The notes under the pieces: model-generated
The model's input: only the letters and a program-made list of their open reading frames with translations
Databases searched by the model: none
What the model was told of the DNA's origin: nothing
Part shown: positions 22,801 through 35,446 of the stretch, one piece after another
Position numbering within the stretch: position 1 is the stretch's first letter
Layout: each line of letters opens with the position of its first letter
Translations under genes and position numbers: made by a program
Source of the DNA: Gigaspora rosea
Lineage: Eukaryota; Glomeromycota; Glomeromycetes; Diversisporales; Gigasporaceae
Reading direction: 5' to 3'
NCBI GenBank assembly: GCA_003550325.1
Contig: QKWP01002100.1
Span: 1 to 64,000, forward strand
Length of the DNA stretch: 64,000 bases

Positions 22801-25057
22801 TCTAGTGTGGTCAATTAACGTTATTGGTCTCGTGTAATTTAGGTCATAATTATAACGATCTCTCTTTGGGATTAGCCATATATTAGATTTTAACCATTGA
22901 TCGGGGATCATCTCAATTTGCAAACATCTATTGAGTATTTTTAATAAAAATTGCAGGGCATTTTCCGGGAGGTGTTTTATCACCTCATTAGGAATCGCCA
23001 GAGGGCCTGGTGCTTTATTTTTTGGAGAGTTTTCTATTGTTTCTTTTAGTTCTTGCATGGTTATTTCCTGTGTTGAACCAGAATAAATCGAAGATAGGAC
23101 ATTTTTTAGGGGGAGATATTCATTTTCCTATTCATTTCCGAGGCTTGTATCAGTCGGGTTAAGCTTTGTCCAGGTTTTTGAGTATGATCTTATATGTTGT
23201 AGGATTTCGTTTTTTTCTAGTAGGATCTTGTTTGGAAGAATAACTTTGTCAGTTCGAACGGGTTCTGCCTTCCTCTGGAGAATGCTATCCAGCATTCTAC
23301 AGGTGTGATCTCTAAAGTCTTCATATCTTCGGTTGATATAGAAGTTGATTTTGTCAGTTACTTCTTGTTGTTTTTCATAGTTCCAGCTGGTCCATATAGT
23401 GTTCTTATGACCTTTTAGGGTCGAGATTATTGTGTCCCTGCTAATTGAGAAGTCTTCGATGTTGATTGGCTCGATCTCCAAGTCTGTTAACTTTGATGAT
23501 TTTTCGAGGAGCTTGTTTATCTTTTCTAGAGTCTCTGGGTTTCCTTTGGTTAGTAGGCTTAAGGCTTTGTTCATGTTTTTCAGAGCAGCATGCAGTTTCG
23601 TTGCCTTTAAGGACAAGGCATAATAGGTTTTTTGACTGGTGAAGGAGAACGGAATTTTCCTATTAATCATTGTCTTGACCTCTATTGCCCAGAAATTCCA
23701 GGCTCTATCTAGTTCGCTCTTATTTGTAATTTGGTCATTTAGATTTTTCTTCGCAAAGTTTTTTCCTAGTTCATTTGAGAATTCGTTCCAATCATCTGCG
23801 GACATTTTGTTGTAATGGTGTACTTTCCGCTTTCTTTTTTTATTTCTTTTGTTTTTATAAGTTTCCTTATTCAGAGCGTGTGTGTGCCATGTCGTTGATA
23901 TTATACAATGATCACTGCCCGTAATATATGTTGCTTCTGTCAATAATGGTTTTTCAATTTCTAAAATCATATTTTGTAGTACCCAGATATCATCGATTTG
24001 GCTTTGAGAGGAGGGTCCAGTTCATATATGCGAAGTAATGCTGTGAAGGTCTAGTAGGCTTATTGCTTCTATAACGTTCAAGTTTTTGAAGATAGGTGGT
24101 GGTTTGCTCCTGTATTGGTTAGAGTTGAAGTCACCCATCAGGAACAATTTCCAGTCTCTGATTTTGGCTTCTCCTATCTATCTATCTGCTTCATTTTGTG
24201 CTTTTTCGTTTAAAGATGGATGGTTGGAAGGGAGGTATATGGATATGATTCTAGTTTTATTGTTATCTGGCAAGAAAAGGTCCAACATAATTAACGTTCC
24301 AGGGACCGTTTTGACATTGTGAATATAGGGCTGTAAGCTATTGCAAATCATGAGAGCGGCGCCCAAGCTAGATTCCCATTGATTGTCTTTATATGGTTCG
24401 AAGTTGGAGGTATATATTCCATACAATGGATTAGTGAGTCCTTTAACCCGATTGGGTATAAGTTTTGTTTCAGATAAAGCAATGATTTGTATGTTTGCTT
24501 CCGTGCAGAATTCGATCCATTCTTGCAATTTCTCTGCTCTAGAGAGCCCTCAAATGTTATGGGTTGCGATATTAATTTCTTCCTCAAAGGAGAAAATGTG
24601 TTCATTTTTATTAGTAAATTTGTTTGGTTCAGCGAAATCTGTGTTATCAATTTTGTTACTAGTATGCTCCGGTCTACAGACGGAGGTTTGTTTTCTATTG
24701 GCCATCGAGGATGGGCCTGGTTCGGCATTTGATTTACTTATTAATGATAGGGTCATTAGGGGCGTCAGCATCCGGTCTCCGGACCTCTTCGTCTTTTGTT
24801 TTTCCTTTTTGATTTCTCTTTGGTTTTAGAAATAAGTCGAATTTGGGCTGGGGCAGATCTTCCAATTGGTCAAAAAGGAAGGATGGTATGTTATTAAAGA
24901 GGAAGTGTTCTCTCAGTTTTTCAATTGTAACATCGATATTTTCATGTTTTCTAATTGGCAACTCTATATTTGTCACATTATTTTTTTTTAGATGGATCTG
25001 AAGATCGTCTAGGTTCGAGGGTATATGGGGGGATTGATCCTCCGTTCGTTCTGTCAC
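19804..25057 (-). pseudogene. LINE ORF2: endonuclease and reverse transcriptase, broken
   Basis: Reading 5' to 3' on minus, the endonuclease begins with ATHNIRGLS near 24565. It continues with ALSETK, ISIYLPSNHPS, then, after a stop, MGDFNSNQ near 24135 and GSDHCIIS near 23910: the APE catalytic landmarks. The RT (23058-22084) shows KAPGPLAIPNEVIKH, AQDMSKAFDTV, GIDQGEIFSSLLWK and the catalytic YMDD. Downstream (21933-20518) is a connector and an RNase H-like stretch (IQIITNHKQTIETLQ) in which the expected Asp reads Asn. The last frame runs to 19804. At least six in-frame stops or shifts separate the parts. Confidence 0.88.
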
Positions 25058-25059
25058 CT

Positions 25060-27245
25060 CAATGTCGATCCAGGACTCAGGTATCTTATGGAAATAATAG
25101 TGTGATCATAATTCTTGCAACGCAATAGACAGTTGTTTTCTTGTAGTTATTGGAACCGTTAGATTTACTAACTCGACTTCGGTTGCCAGCAGAGGCAAGG
25201 TCAGTAAGCCAGTATAGTTAAAATTTGCATATGCCAAAGGAAGAGGAGTTGGGATATTGTAGTATTTTGGAATTAGTTTGAAGAATTCATTTACGGCTTC
25301 AGTCGTCGTTATTGGGAAGGAGAAGTCTTTCCATCTTAGGTCTGCAGGATTACTTGGTAGACGTTTTCGAGGTAAGAGGTAATCATTTGGAAGTCATTTG
25401 AACTTATAATCAACTCTTAACAGCCGAATGTGTTCTTTGAAATCTTTTTCGCTTTTAGGTAGGAAGGAAATTTCTCATTCAATCTGGGAGTCAATTCTTG
25501 GGGGGTCAGAGGTAACGGTGGTTTGGATGAAGGTAAATCAAAATAAGTATCTGGGATTCTGTTGAATATGTAGTATTTTTGTAACGTGGTTCTATATGTC
25601 GGTATGTCCTTTAGTTCTTCTTTGTCAAAAATTGGAAAGAGTCTCCGCACGGTTTCATTCAACTGCCTGTAGTCAGTTGGTAATGGTTGACGTTCATCTG
25701 AGATGTAATTTTCGAGGAGAGAGGCGAATTTGAAGATAAGCCTTAGAGCCTTTACTTTTGACCCTAGGGTCTGTCTATTTTCTATTGGCAGGGCAAAGGG
25801 GATAGCATTAATTAGGTCTGGGTATATTTCTGTATAGTGTTGGGGTAACTCCAGCCGCGATTCCACAATTTCCTCAGATATTTATTTTCTAATTTCGTCG
25901 AATTGCATATTCAATGTGGTTTTTGCAAAATTTAACAGATATAGTAGGTATTTTGTTATTTCCCAAGCGTCTAGCTCATGAAAGTCTAAATTCATTAAGT
26001 AGTCTAGGGCTAGCTTCGCTCTAAATAGGTTGAATAGTTGGTTTCTATTTCGTTTATTCGTTGCTAATATGATGTATTGCTTTTTATATGCTTCCAGTGC
26101 TAAAATGAATAGGTTATTAAATTCTATCTGGTATTGTGGTCTACTTGTTAGTACCTTTGTAAAGCTTCTAAAGAAGGCAGTGTCCCGATATCTGAATTTT
26201 GCCGCTATAGCTGGTGGTATGTGCAGTGAAGTTGGGAGACTAGCTAGTTTATGCTTTACGAACATGCGTAGCCCGTCAAGAGAAGTTAGTAATTCTAGTA
26301 TTTTTTCCCTGCTCCATAATTCCTCGTCAAAGGTCTTCAATTGGGTTTCTTTAATATCTGCCATTTTATCCTTTATGTGATTTGCCCATCTTTTTTCTTG
26401 ATCTAGTCTGCGTTGTTGAGCGACTGGGTTAGGTTGCCAGGTGTGATCCTTGTTATCTCTGAGGGCTTGGCTATAACTCAGCTTATGGGTTATTGGTTGT
26501 TCTTGGATAGTGTCTACAGATTCGGTGTCCATCTCAGTATCTTCTTCTATTTTTCCTGTGTTGTCATTCATCAGCTCTTGGTTTGGGGATTGGTCCGGGG
26601 GTATTACTGTTGCCGAGGAGGGGTGGGATGTTGGGGTCGAGGTAGTTTCCGAATCAGTTTCCATATTAACTGGTGTGGAAAGGGTCTAGACAGGGTCCAG
26701 GAAGCCCTGATTATTTTGGTCTGGGTTCTGGAATATATTTGTACATGCGGCTTGGGGTCCATGGGAATTTTGATTTTCCAAAATCATGGGCGTGGGAGAA
26801 ATCGGGTCAGTACCGGTTTGTTGTTGTGATGTCGTTGTTGGATGCGTAGGAACATCTTGGTCAAGGTTGGTTTGTTGTTGTGGTAATGTCAATGTAGATC
26901 CTTTTCTGGGGGTAGACTAGAATCGCCACTTTTTGCTAATTTTTGGGAAGTTTTTTCATTGGGTTCTTGAGCGTGCTGCGTAGAAGAAGGTTTTTCCATG
27001 TTTGATGTACTTGACAGGGGGGAGTTTGCCGGCAAGCTAGCTGTTTTCCTTTTCTTATTCTTTGGCATATCTGCTCCAAGCGCTGCAACTCCATAAGGTG
27101 CAAATTTTCCGTTTGTGGTAGTTTTTGTGTGTTTCGCCAACCCCCGTAGGGATGGTAAAAGGAGAAAAAAAGAAGTTGGTGTTTGTAGTAAGACTGCCAT
27201 CCTCTTTCGTCTAATAATTATGTCTCCTTTAGGTTGAGAGGCCAA
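25060..27245 (-). pseudogene. LINE ORF1-like region, broken
   Basis: Five frame segments follow each other on the minus strand (27245-26889, 26892-26686, 26664-25882, 25866-25417, then a decayed stretch to about 25060). The first part is rich in Pro, Ser, Thr and Gln. The segment from 26664 has an acidic linker, a KLSYSQALRD motif and a charged helical region. No CCHC zinc knuckle is visible. The segment after 25866 (TLGSKVKALRLIFKF and onward) resembles no family I can name. An RNA-binding role is assumed only from its position upstream of the endonuclease. Confidence 0.6.
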
Positions 27246-27379
27246 CCGTGGCTACCTTTGACTATTTGTATTATAGTTATGCGATAAACTCTATGCCGAT
27301 TACACTGTTTGCCAATTTTATTATGATTTTCAGATCTACGGGAAAGAGTTTTTTTTTTTTTTTGCAGTCAAAAATATAT

Positions 27380-28390
27380 TATAATTAAATTTTAAATAAA
27401 GCTTATTTAGAGCCAAAATTATAATTTATTAGTAAATTTTAATAATTAATAATTTTTTTAAATTCAGAATCATTTTACATGAAAGGAGAGAATACTCTTA
27501 TAATAAATAGATATTATATAATATTTGTTATAGTTCTAATAGGACCCGAATAATCTACCATATGTTTGAAAATAAGCTACTACCTAAAATAAGCTATCCT
27601 CTGATTTTTTTAAAAAATTTATTAGCAATTGCTATATATAAAACTTTTTTACTAAGTAAACTTCAAAAGTTCGATTAAGTAAAGTTGTTCAGCACATCAA
27701 AATACACCTACAGTAAAAATTTGGTAACATTTGGACAACTTTTTATTAGTACATTTTTAAAAAATGTAATTTTTTTTTTAAAGAATGTAATTTTGTTTTT
27801 TTAAAGAATGTAATTTTGTTTTTTTTTTAAAGAATGTNTTTTTTTTTTTTTTTTTAGAGAACTTAATCCTGTTTTTTTTTAGAGAATGTTATATTTCAAA
27901 AAAAGTTAAAATTGAATAAAAGTTCTATCTAATATTTAAAATATAGCTTATATATACTAATATAAAAGTGCTAACCAAAAAAAATTTACTATGATACTCA
28001 AATATAAGCTTACATAGATTAATCGGAGTTCTGTTTTAACTATACTGCGAAATTTAATTTATTATATCTAGATTTATTATAAAGAGGTTTGATTTTTAAT
28101 TTATTTTTAATTTTTTTTATTTATCAAATTTTTTTATTTAATTTTTATTTAATTTATTTATTTATAATATTATATACTGTATAATTTTATTGCTAATTCT
28201 AATTCTTATACTTTGCTAACTATAGTACAAAATAATATTTGTTTCTCAGTTATCATAATTTATTTAATTCTTTCAAAAAAAAATATAAACTACAAATTAC
28301 ATGAAATTATATGTTTTGTATTTTTTTATATTCAAAAATTCCTTAACAATTATATTTACCTACAAAAAAAACATGCATGTATATATATAT
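27380..28390. other. A/T-rich; half-copy of the AAAATAAGCTACC foldback family
   Basis: TA then CCATATGTTTGAAAATAAGC starts at 27558 and matches the left end of the element at 9435. Similarity continues through GTTCAGCACATCAAAATACAC (27688) and AACTTTTTATTAG, then is lost in T-rich repeats (GAATGTAATTTTGTT units, 27765-27890). The single ambiguous base (27839) lies in this T-run. I cannot define a right end. Confidence 0.55.
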
Positions 28391-28550
28391 GTTGTGTCCC
28401 AATACCCGATTCGGAATCGGGCTGTCCCAGATAAGAATTTTGTAGCAGAATTAGGACTTTAGGTGACTTTAGGGTTAGGGTTAGACTAGAGTTAGAGGTA
28501 GGATTAGGCCAGATTCCAAATTGGGACAAATTCTTATCTGGGACACAACA
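28391..28550. mobile_element. 160-bp MITE with GTTGTGTCCCA ends
   Basis: GTTGTGTCCCA at the left and TGGGACACAAC at the right are inverted and lie in a TATATA context. CCAGATAAGAATTTTG and AAATTCTTATCTGG pair in reverse further in. The core has TTAGGGTTAGGGTTAGACTAG. Related GATTCCAAATTGGG words occur near 31595-31635 and 62270-62310. Confidence 0.8.
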
Positions 28551-30192
28551 TATATATTACTACTAACTCTAATCCTTATTTGTTACCAATCATACTATTA
28601 AATAATACTTTTACCACTAAAAGACATACCATTTATTATATGATACTTTTTATTTAGTAGCCACCTCTATCTATATATAGTGTGATTACTTTATCTAATT
28701 TTGATTTATTAATATAATACTAATATAATATATAGATGTGATTATTATTTTTGACTACATATCTATGATAAAAATTATATAATAAATTGCATATCTTTAA
28801 AGATATTATCATTTATTAAGTAATATTATGGGAGTAGAAGAGTTAAGCCAAATCTTACTTTATATAAAAAATTTTAGCCAATTAAATTTAACTAAATATA
28901 TTATCTAGGAGTAGAAGTAAGCTTCTATAGTAAATAAATATTAGGTAATAAATGTTAGTGCTCTAATACTAACCCTTATTTATTATTAACTAGACTACTA
29001 ACTCTGCTACCATACAGCAAACAGAATGCTAGTAAATAACAAAAAAAAAGTACAAATAACTGATGAAAAGAAGTACTAGTAACTGATGAACTAAAAACAC
29101 TTGCAAAAAAACAAGAAAAAGAATTAACAAATGAATAAAAAGAAGAAGTATAATGGAAATACTAGCAAAAAATAAACAAAATATCTTAGCAAACAATGAA
29201 AAAAAGTACTAGTGCAATAAATCTAAAGCACCTACAAAAAATAGTAGCAAATAAATAAAAGGAGTACAAAGAAACTATCCAGCAATAAACAAAATATACC
29301 AACAAATGATAAACAAAATGCACTAGTAATGAAAAAAAGTACTAGTAAATGACAACAACATCTGAAAAGACAAAAAAGGTGAATGTTTAAAATGTTGTGC
29401 ATCATATGTTTTTGACTATTTAGTTAAAGTTAGGATAAGGGTTAGTTCGGGTTAGGATTAGAGTATGTTTTATAGGTAAAATCACCTTACCAACATTTTT
29501 TATTAGTGCATCAATATAGATTTAGGCATTAGTTATCTTGTATTCTTCATTTTCTTGCTTTTTTTCTTTTTTTTTTTCATCGGGCTGATCCATGTTGATC
29601 AAAACAAACAATTTGATTGGCCTTATATCACGTGATTGCACAATGCTTTAAACGACCCCCAAAAAAGGCATTAACAAACAAACAAAAAGAATAGATACTA
29701 GTAGATAATGATAAACTAAAATAATTAAAAAAAAAACCAAATAAAGAGTAACAATAAACATAAAAAACCAAAAAGAATCCTAAAAACACAGAACACCAAT
29801 AATAGCAAAAGATAATACTATAACATTAAGCAAAGAAAAAATGTATAAAAAGAATGTCAAATGCTTTTAACATATAAAAAGTATTATTTGATATAAAAAA
29901 AATATATATATTTTAAATTTTAAAATATTATAAAATTAAAAAGTTTTTAATACAAATTATACTATAGTTGTACTATTAATAACAAGTAAATGTTCAGTCT
30001 TTATAATTTTGGTTTTATTATAAAAACTAAACAATATATTAACTACAAATATTAGATAATTTATAGAAATCCTCTGTTCTATCAATTAGTAAATATTTGC
30101 TATGCAACTGTGTAGAATCCAATGATTGTGCCACCTATAAAATAACAAATATAGTGATAATTTAATATTTATATAATGATATATGTAATAGA
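28551..30192. other. A/T-rich, gene-free, with A-rich repetitive tract and a small foldback
   Basis: 29040-29360 and 29690-29860 are A-rich, with recurring AGTACTAGTAA and AATGATAAACAAAA words. At about 29388-29500 a likely foldback has AAAATGTTG and CAACATTTT ends and a core of AAGGGTTAGTTCGGGTTAGG. No gene is supported. Confidence 0.45.
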
Positions 30193-30502
30193 TATTTCAC
30201 GGGCTGTTGTGGATTAGCATGGCGAAGCCGTGGTAATCAGAGTTTAAAATTGTCTTGCACAAGATGCACAGTGCAAGAGCTTTTTAATATGCAAGTATTT
30301 TGCACAAATATGCAAGTAAAATTTTTAAAAAAAGTTGCTTGCAATTGTGCAAGATATATTTTCACGGTTCCTATGCCCATAACATTTCTGACTAAATTTT
30401 TACTGATGTGTGAAAAAATTTTTGAAATTTTCATGGCATTGCGTCATCATAAAAATATCATCAGAAATGTTCATGGGAGAATATTAAGGGCCGTGAAATA
30501 TA
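30193..30502. mobile_element. ~310-bp foldback with TATTTCACGG ends
   Basis: ATATTTCACGGGC on the left matches GGGCCGTGAAATAT on the right in inverse. A second inner inverted pair (CACGGTTCCTATGCCCATAA against CATGGGAGAATATTAAGGGC, with TTTCTGA/TCAGAAA) suggests a partial duplication of the right end. TTGCACAAAT and GCAAGT words recur in the body. Confidence 0.65.
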
Positions 30503-30618
30503 TTTAATTATAAAATAATAAATATTTATTTATACATTACTATTTTTGTAATATTTTAATTGTTTATTACTTTTTCGAGTGGAATATTGCTTGTATTAAG
30601 GCATGAACTAGATCTACA

Positions 30619-30852
30619 TTATTGTTTCACATTCTTCTCAGCAAATATTAGCATTAGAGGTATTTTGACTTGTTTCTTGTGGAATTTCTTTTGATTTTTT
30701 GATTTATATTCATTTGTTTTATACTTACTAGTCTTTAAATGTTGATCAAGTAGAAACTTGTTTTTATAATTCACAATAATTTTACAAAAAAGTACAAAAC
30801 AAATTAACATAAAAGTTTTGTTTGTACTATTTGTTCTCATTAACATGATCAT
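30619..30852 (-). pseudogene. Zinc-finger-like exon remnant
   Basis: The frame contains LFCKIIVNYKNKFLLDQHL followed by KTSKYKTNEY. This resembles the single C2H2/U1-like finger at the N-terminus of some fungal and animal transposases, where the final His here reads Tyr. No continuing exon is seen. The call rests on a short motif only. Confidence 0.3.
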
Positions 30853-32379
30853 TTGAGGTAATCATTTTTGAGAACTAAAAATTCAAAAATAAAAACAAAT
30901 TTGCGAGATTTAACGAATTTGCAGAATTTTATTTGAACTTTTATTTAACAATGATTACAATTTTTGAAATTTACATTGTTGATTTTTTCTAATGCTAAGA
31001 GCGAAATTAATTTCTGATAGTTTTGACCTTCTAATACTAACAGCTAAACCGAAGTAATTTCAGGTAGTTTAGCTTTATTAGTATAACCTTCATTTGGCAA
31101 AGAATTTAGGCGAAAATATTATTGACTTCATATTAGTAATATGAAATTTTAATTTCATTATTATGATGATATAATATAAATCAAGGTATACGAAATTAGT
31201 TTCGCTTGTAATATTACTTTTAAAAAGTCAACGTAGCGATTATTATATACTGCGGCACATATGTGATTTACATAAAATAAACATAAAACATGACACATAT
31301 GCATTACTTATCCGGTCCACTCTAGTGTGCAGATGGTGGTTACATAGATCAGGGTCGTCATACCTAAAAAAATATTAAAATAGTATAAGTATTGAAAATG
31401 CTAGAAACAAAAGTAAACAAATAAATAATCTTAAAATTTCCGATCTATGTAAATGAAATCTCCTCCGGATGAAAATTAGTAATAATTCTTAAATAAAAAA
31501 ACTAAGTTAAACGTACGTATCGCTTTTATAAAATATTGGATGTTTTGCTACCTACACTTTACTAACTAAATAAAATCAAGAATAATTTACAAAATTCCCG
31601 ATTCCGAACTGGGACGTTTCCAATTTGGGGTACGACATATTAAGATCTTAAACAATAAGCAAGATCAATGTTTATTTATTTGGTTCAGCCAAGATTTTTA
31701 ACGGCTGCCCTACCTTGTTTGGTGCGTCGAGGGTATCTTCCTGCGCTGTGAATATAAAGTAAATTGCTACCGGTAATGATATAACATAATTAAAAGATTG
31801 AGCGAACCTGGGATTATCATAGGCACAATGTATAAAAATTGATGCTTTGTAGCACTTTTAGTTATTTTTAAAAAAAAAAGTGTAATAAAACATTATCAAG
31901 GTATTCTGTCCGTCCAATATGCGCTTAGTAATCGTCAAAATAAAAGTAATGGTCGTCGAAAATTATTTGCAATTTGTCGAATTAAGTAATCACTTAATAG
32001 GAAATTCGTCGAACACCAACCTTTTTCCCGATATGCCTGGGATTCGAACTCTTACTTGTGTGAACACAAAAGGTCCAAGCGAGTTAAATTATAGTGTGCA
32101 TTTCAGCTAGCGTTAGAGTTTGGAATAAAAAAATATTGTACAGTACAATAAAAGATGATACGAGAGAAGATAATCTACGATAATTCTGATAATTCTCTGA
32201 CCCATCAAGGAGAAGATTATGTGATCCGCGCAACAGGCGTAACTTAGTTACACATGTACCAATATAAATAAGGTAGATTTTTCTTTTAGCGCAATTACTG
32301 TCAAAGTTCTCAGTTTTTATTTATTTATATACCTTTGCTGCGCACAAATTTATTACAACTTTCTATTAACTTGGTGAAG
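30853..32379. other. Intergenic and upstream region of the PQ-loop gene
   Basis: No gene supported. 31595-31635 carries CCCGATTCCGAACTGGGAC, related to the MITE at 28391. 32020-32100 contains a weak tRNA-like trace (see rejected items). The last 150 bp form the 5' flank of the PQ-loop gene; no promoter motif can be assigned. Confidence 0.4.
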
Positions 32380-33672
32380 ATGAGAGTATCAATACTTGAA
32401 CTCGATCCTAAGGAATGCAATAGGGAAAACCCACCTTTAGAAGTTTTGATTAGCATTATTATCGCCTTTGGCCTGTTGATAAGTTACTTACCTCAGGTAA
32501 GTTTTCTTCACAAGTATTTAATTTTCTAAAAAAAAATTATTAAACAAAATTAAATATTTATTGTTTCTGACCAATATAGCATTACAGAATTATTAGCACA
32601 AAATCTAGTGATGGGCTGAGCCCTTGGTTCCTTTTGTTGGGGACACTTTCTTCAACTTGCAGTTTTTTTAATATTTTTATTTTACAGTTTCATATGCTCA
32701 AGTGCTGTAGTATCGTGGTATGTCCTCATTACAATGTCGAATAATGCAATCCTGACCCTTGCTTAATTTACTAATCGCATTTATTTAAATGCATTATAGA
32801 CTGGTGTTCAATGTTTTGAAAACACGTTAGGGATCACTCAACTCGCTATTCAATTTTCGATGTTTGCATTAATATTGACACTTTTCATGTTATATTTCCC
32901 ACCTCAACGCAAAATTTTATCGTATCTTCGTCACATACACTTTAATTCTCCGCCAACTGGTTGGTCGAAGGAGTGGCGTGATTCGATTGGTATTGCCATT
33001 TTTGTAACAGTACACTTCATTTTGACTGTTATTATTTCAATATGCCTCTTAAAATTTGGTGGTTCTGCTGAAGATTATCCGCCTACAAAGTATTGGGCAG
33101 ACGCTTTAGGTGTTGCATCTATGTTGTTTGCGTCTGTTCAGTACTTTCCTCAAATAATTAGGACTTGGAGACGAAAAGTAAGTTCATATATTATTTTTGC
33201 TATAAAATGCAACATAAAATACCTGATATTTATTAATTTATCTTTTTACATCAATATAGTCTGTAGGCGCACTTAGTATACCTATGATGCTTATGCAAAC
33301 ACCTGGTATATATTTTTATGTGTTTATATATTTTATTTATTCTAATTTTTAATTTTCGAATTTGTAATATTCTTTGTTATCAAAATAGGTTCATTTCTTT
33401 TTGTATACTCTCTCGCCATTCGTCCTGGAACAAGGTGGACGACCTGGTTTGTTTTCCTTGTTACTGGATGTCTTCAAGGCACCCTTCTTGTTATGTGTAT
33501 TTGCTGGCATTTCCGAGCCAAACGCCTCGGCTATGGACCATTCTACGTTGGAGAGACAGATTCTGACGGTAAACCGTTGGCGCCACATGAACAGACGAGG
33601 TTGCTTGGTGATGGACATTCAACTACATCATCAAGGTATGATAACACCGTACATGATGTAGAAAATTCTTAA
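32380..33672 (+). CDS. PQ-loop repeat membrane protein
   Basis: Five exons (32380-32496, 32580-32717, 32800-33177, 33260-33305, 33389-33672) with GT-AG introns of 82-83 nt give 320 residues in one frame. Two PQ motifs are clear: YLPQHYRIISTKS (Pro38-Gln39) and YFPQIIRTWRRKS (Pro202-Gln203), each next to hydrophobic helices. About seven membrane spans fit the family. The motif SSDGLSPWFLLLGTLSSTCS follows the first PQ and GALSIPMMLMQTPGSFLF the second, matching a fungal PQ-loop group as I remember it. Relatives (Ypq/PQLC, KDEL-receptor/SWEET fold) export amino acids or sugars from vacuole or Golgi; the substrate here is unknown. The C-terminal tail (about residues 283-320) is polar. The ATG at 32380 starts the frame that feeds the first PQ motif. 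Confidence 0.92.
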
Positions 33673-33897
33673 AATCATTTTTAGTCTTTTCATTATTACT
33701 TGATTAGAATGACTGTATTATAGATTTTCACTTAGACTTTGAAGTAGGGTTTATTTCATATATTTCATATACATACTTGTGTTTGTAGGTTTTGGTGTTT
33801 TATATTAATTAGGCCATCGTATAGTAACAATTGTAAGATATTCAAATTTTTGTACTTATATTGGGTATCAGGGTTTATCTCAATGTTGTATGGTCGA

Positions 33898-33903
33898 AAT
33901 AAA
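33898..33903 (+). terminator. AATAAA polyadenylation signal of the PQ-loop gene
   Basis: The only AATAAA close downstream, 226 nt after the stop codon, in a T/A-rich context. Confidence 0.5.
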
Positions 33904-34326
33904 GTTTACTATAAATATATTTTTAATCGTTGCATCATTAGTGAGTTATATCTTTAGTATTCAACATTAGTAGTATGATAATCTGTATAATATATAAATT
34001 AAAATAATTTTCAATTAAAACAAAATTAAATTTTAATTAATATTTTAAGATGATTTTATAATTGAATTTTTGTATATAATTGTTTTTAAAAAAAAAAACA
34101 AAAACTTTGTATTATACCAGATCTTTATATTACACTATAGCTTATAACAAAAATTATATGGTATTAAATACTAGTATATAGTATAATTTAGTTAAACCAA
34201 AAAAATATTAATAAGAGTATTATATATAAATATATTTACCTCTATAATATGCATACTGTTTTGGCTTTGAATAATAAAAATTGTATACAATTTGTTAAAA
34301 AAGAAAGTTTGGATTTTGATTACTAT

Positions 34327-34341
34327 TTACAATACTAATAT

Positions 34342-34383
<42 letters not shown>

Positions 34384-35280
34384 CTTTGACAGTCTTGCCA
34401 GCATTTTATTAAAAGAAGTACAGATTATATATAATTACACAATAAGCAAAATTTTTTTATTAAAAATTCAACATTATCTGATTACTTCAAGAGCCCTAGA
34501 TGCAATCTGTTGCATCATTTTACTAGTAAAGCAGATAAACTTTGTTAGTCATATTAAGAGCAAAACAGGATTTTCTTTTAAATTCCTTCTATTTAGCAAC
34601 TATGATAGAATATTAAAAGATAAAAGAAATTAAAAAAAAATGAAGATGTAACTATGATCTAAATGAAAATCAAATACTAACAAATAGCAAAATAAAAAAA
34701 ACAAAAAAAAAATACTATATTCATAAAAAATATATATATATAAAAATTTGAACTATACCTAATGTAAGATATGTTTGTTTAGAAATATCTCATTATTTTC
34801 TAGCAGATCCCAAACATGTTACTATATTAGTTTCTTTTTAGTAGATATACAACCCAAATAGGAAGAAATAAATACTGCTGATTTTTTGAAGAAAGTAAAC
34901 CAAAATACTCACTTTGTTGAAATTTCAAAAAAATCAAAAAGATAAAAATAGTATACCAACTTGTAAAAAACATAATAGTATATGCTTTGTAAAATAATAT
35001 ATTTAACCAAAAGTATATTTTTGCCAAAGCTTTTATATTTTCTGACAAAAAACTTTAGAGTTATTGTTTTACTACTTTTTTTATAGTAATAAAGTCTTTT
35101 ACTTGAAAAATCAACTCTATAAAAAGAGTGTTTTTTAGCTCTATTTTAGTTTTTCTTAACATATGATCTAAAACTCTGTATTTAAGTTTTTTCTTAATAA
35201 AGTTTTTGTTATATACATGTATACTAACTAAGAAGTTTTCATAGATCAGCATTTGTGAAAAATTTGGTATCAAGGATTAT
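34327..35280 (-). mobile_element. LINE 3' fragment (relative of 6332-7423)
   Basis: A T-run of about 37 nt starts near 34344 and marks a minus-strand tail. In sense orientation the tail is preceded by AATAAAATGCTGGCAAGAC..CAAAGAGT. Between about 34830 and 35270 the sequence parallels the fragment at 6332 (TCACTTTGTTGAAATTTC against CCACTTTGTCGAAATTTT, same order and spacing). No flanking duplication was found, so the ends are approximate. Confidence 0.65.
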
Positions 35281-35446
35281 TAATAAGAATTAATTTATTT
35301 TTTTATAATTAGAATTCTAAATTGTTCTATTTTTTATATTGATATATAAAACTTAATTTTAATATATTTTGATATGTAAAAAATATAACTACTATAGCTT
35401 AACTTTAAAATTAGCCAATAAAAATTCTTTATTTGATTAATATATA

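Larger units (their letters stand above)
19644..27363 (-). mobile_element. 7.7-kb APE/RT LINE, full structure but broken
   Basis: The exact 16-bp repeat GCAGTCAAAAATATAT lies at 19628-19643 and 27364-27379. A T12 run starts at 19651 (the poly(A) tail). Between them are, on the minus strand, an ORF1-like region, an apurinic endonuclease domain, a reverse transcriptase and a degenerate RNase H-like region, in standard non-LTR order. Stops and frame breaks in every region mean it cannot move by itself. The intact duplication suggests the insertion is younger than the hAT element to its left. An unusual A15 run (T15 on plus, 27349-27363) sits at the 5' junction. Confidence 0.92.

Noticed and set aside
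32020-32110. tRNA gene on the minus strand (GAGTTCGAATCCC-like T loop)
   Set aside because: The T and acceptor stems do not pair and no cloverleaf can be drawn; at most a SINE trace.
33391-33661. Separate small genes in frames over PQ-loop exon 5
   Set aside because: They are shadow frames; exon 5 in the spliced frame continues the PQ-loop protein to a natural stop.
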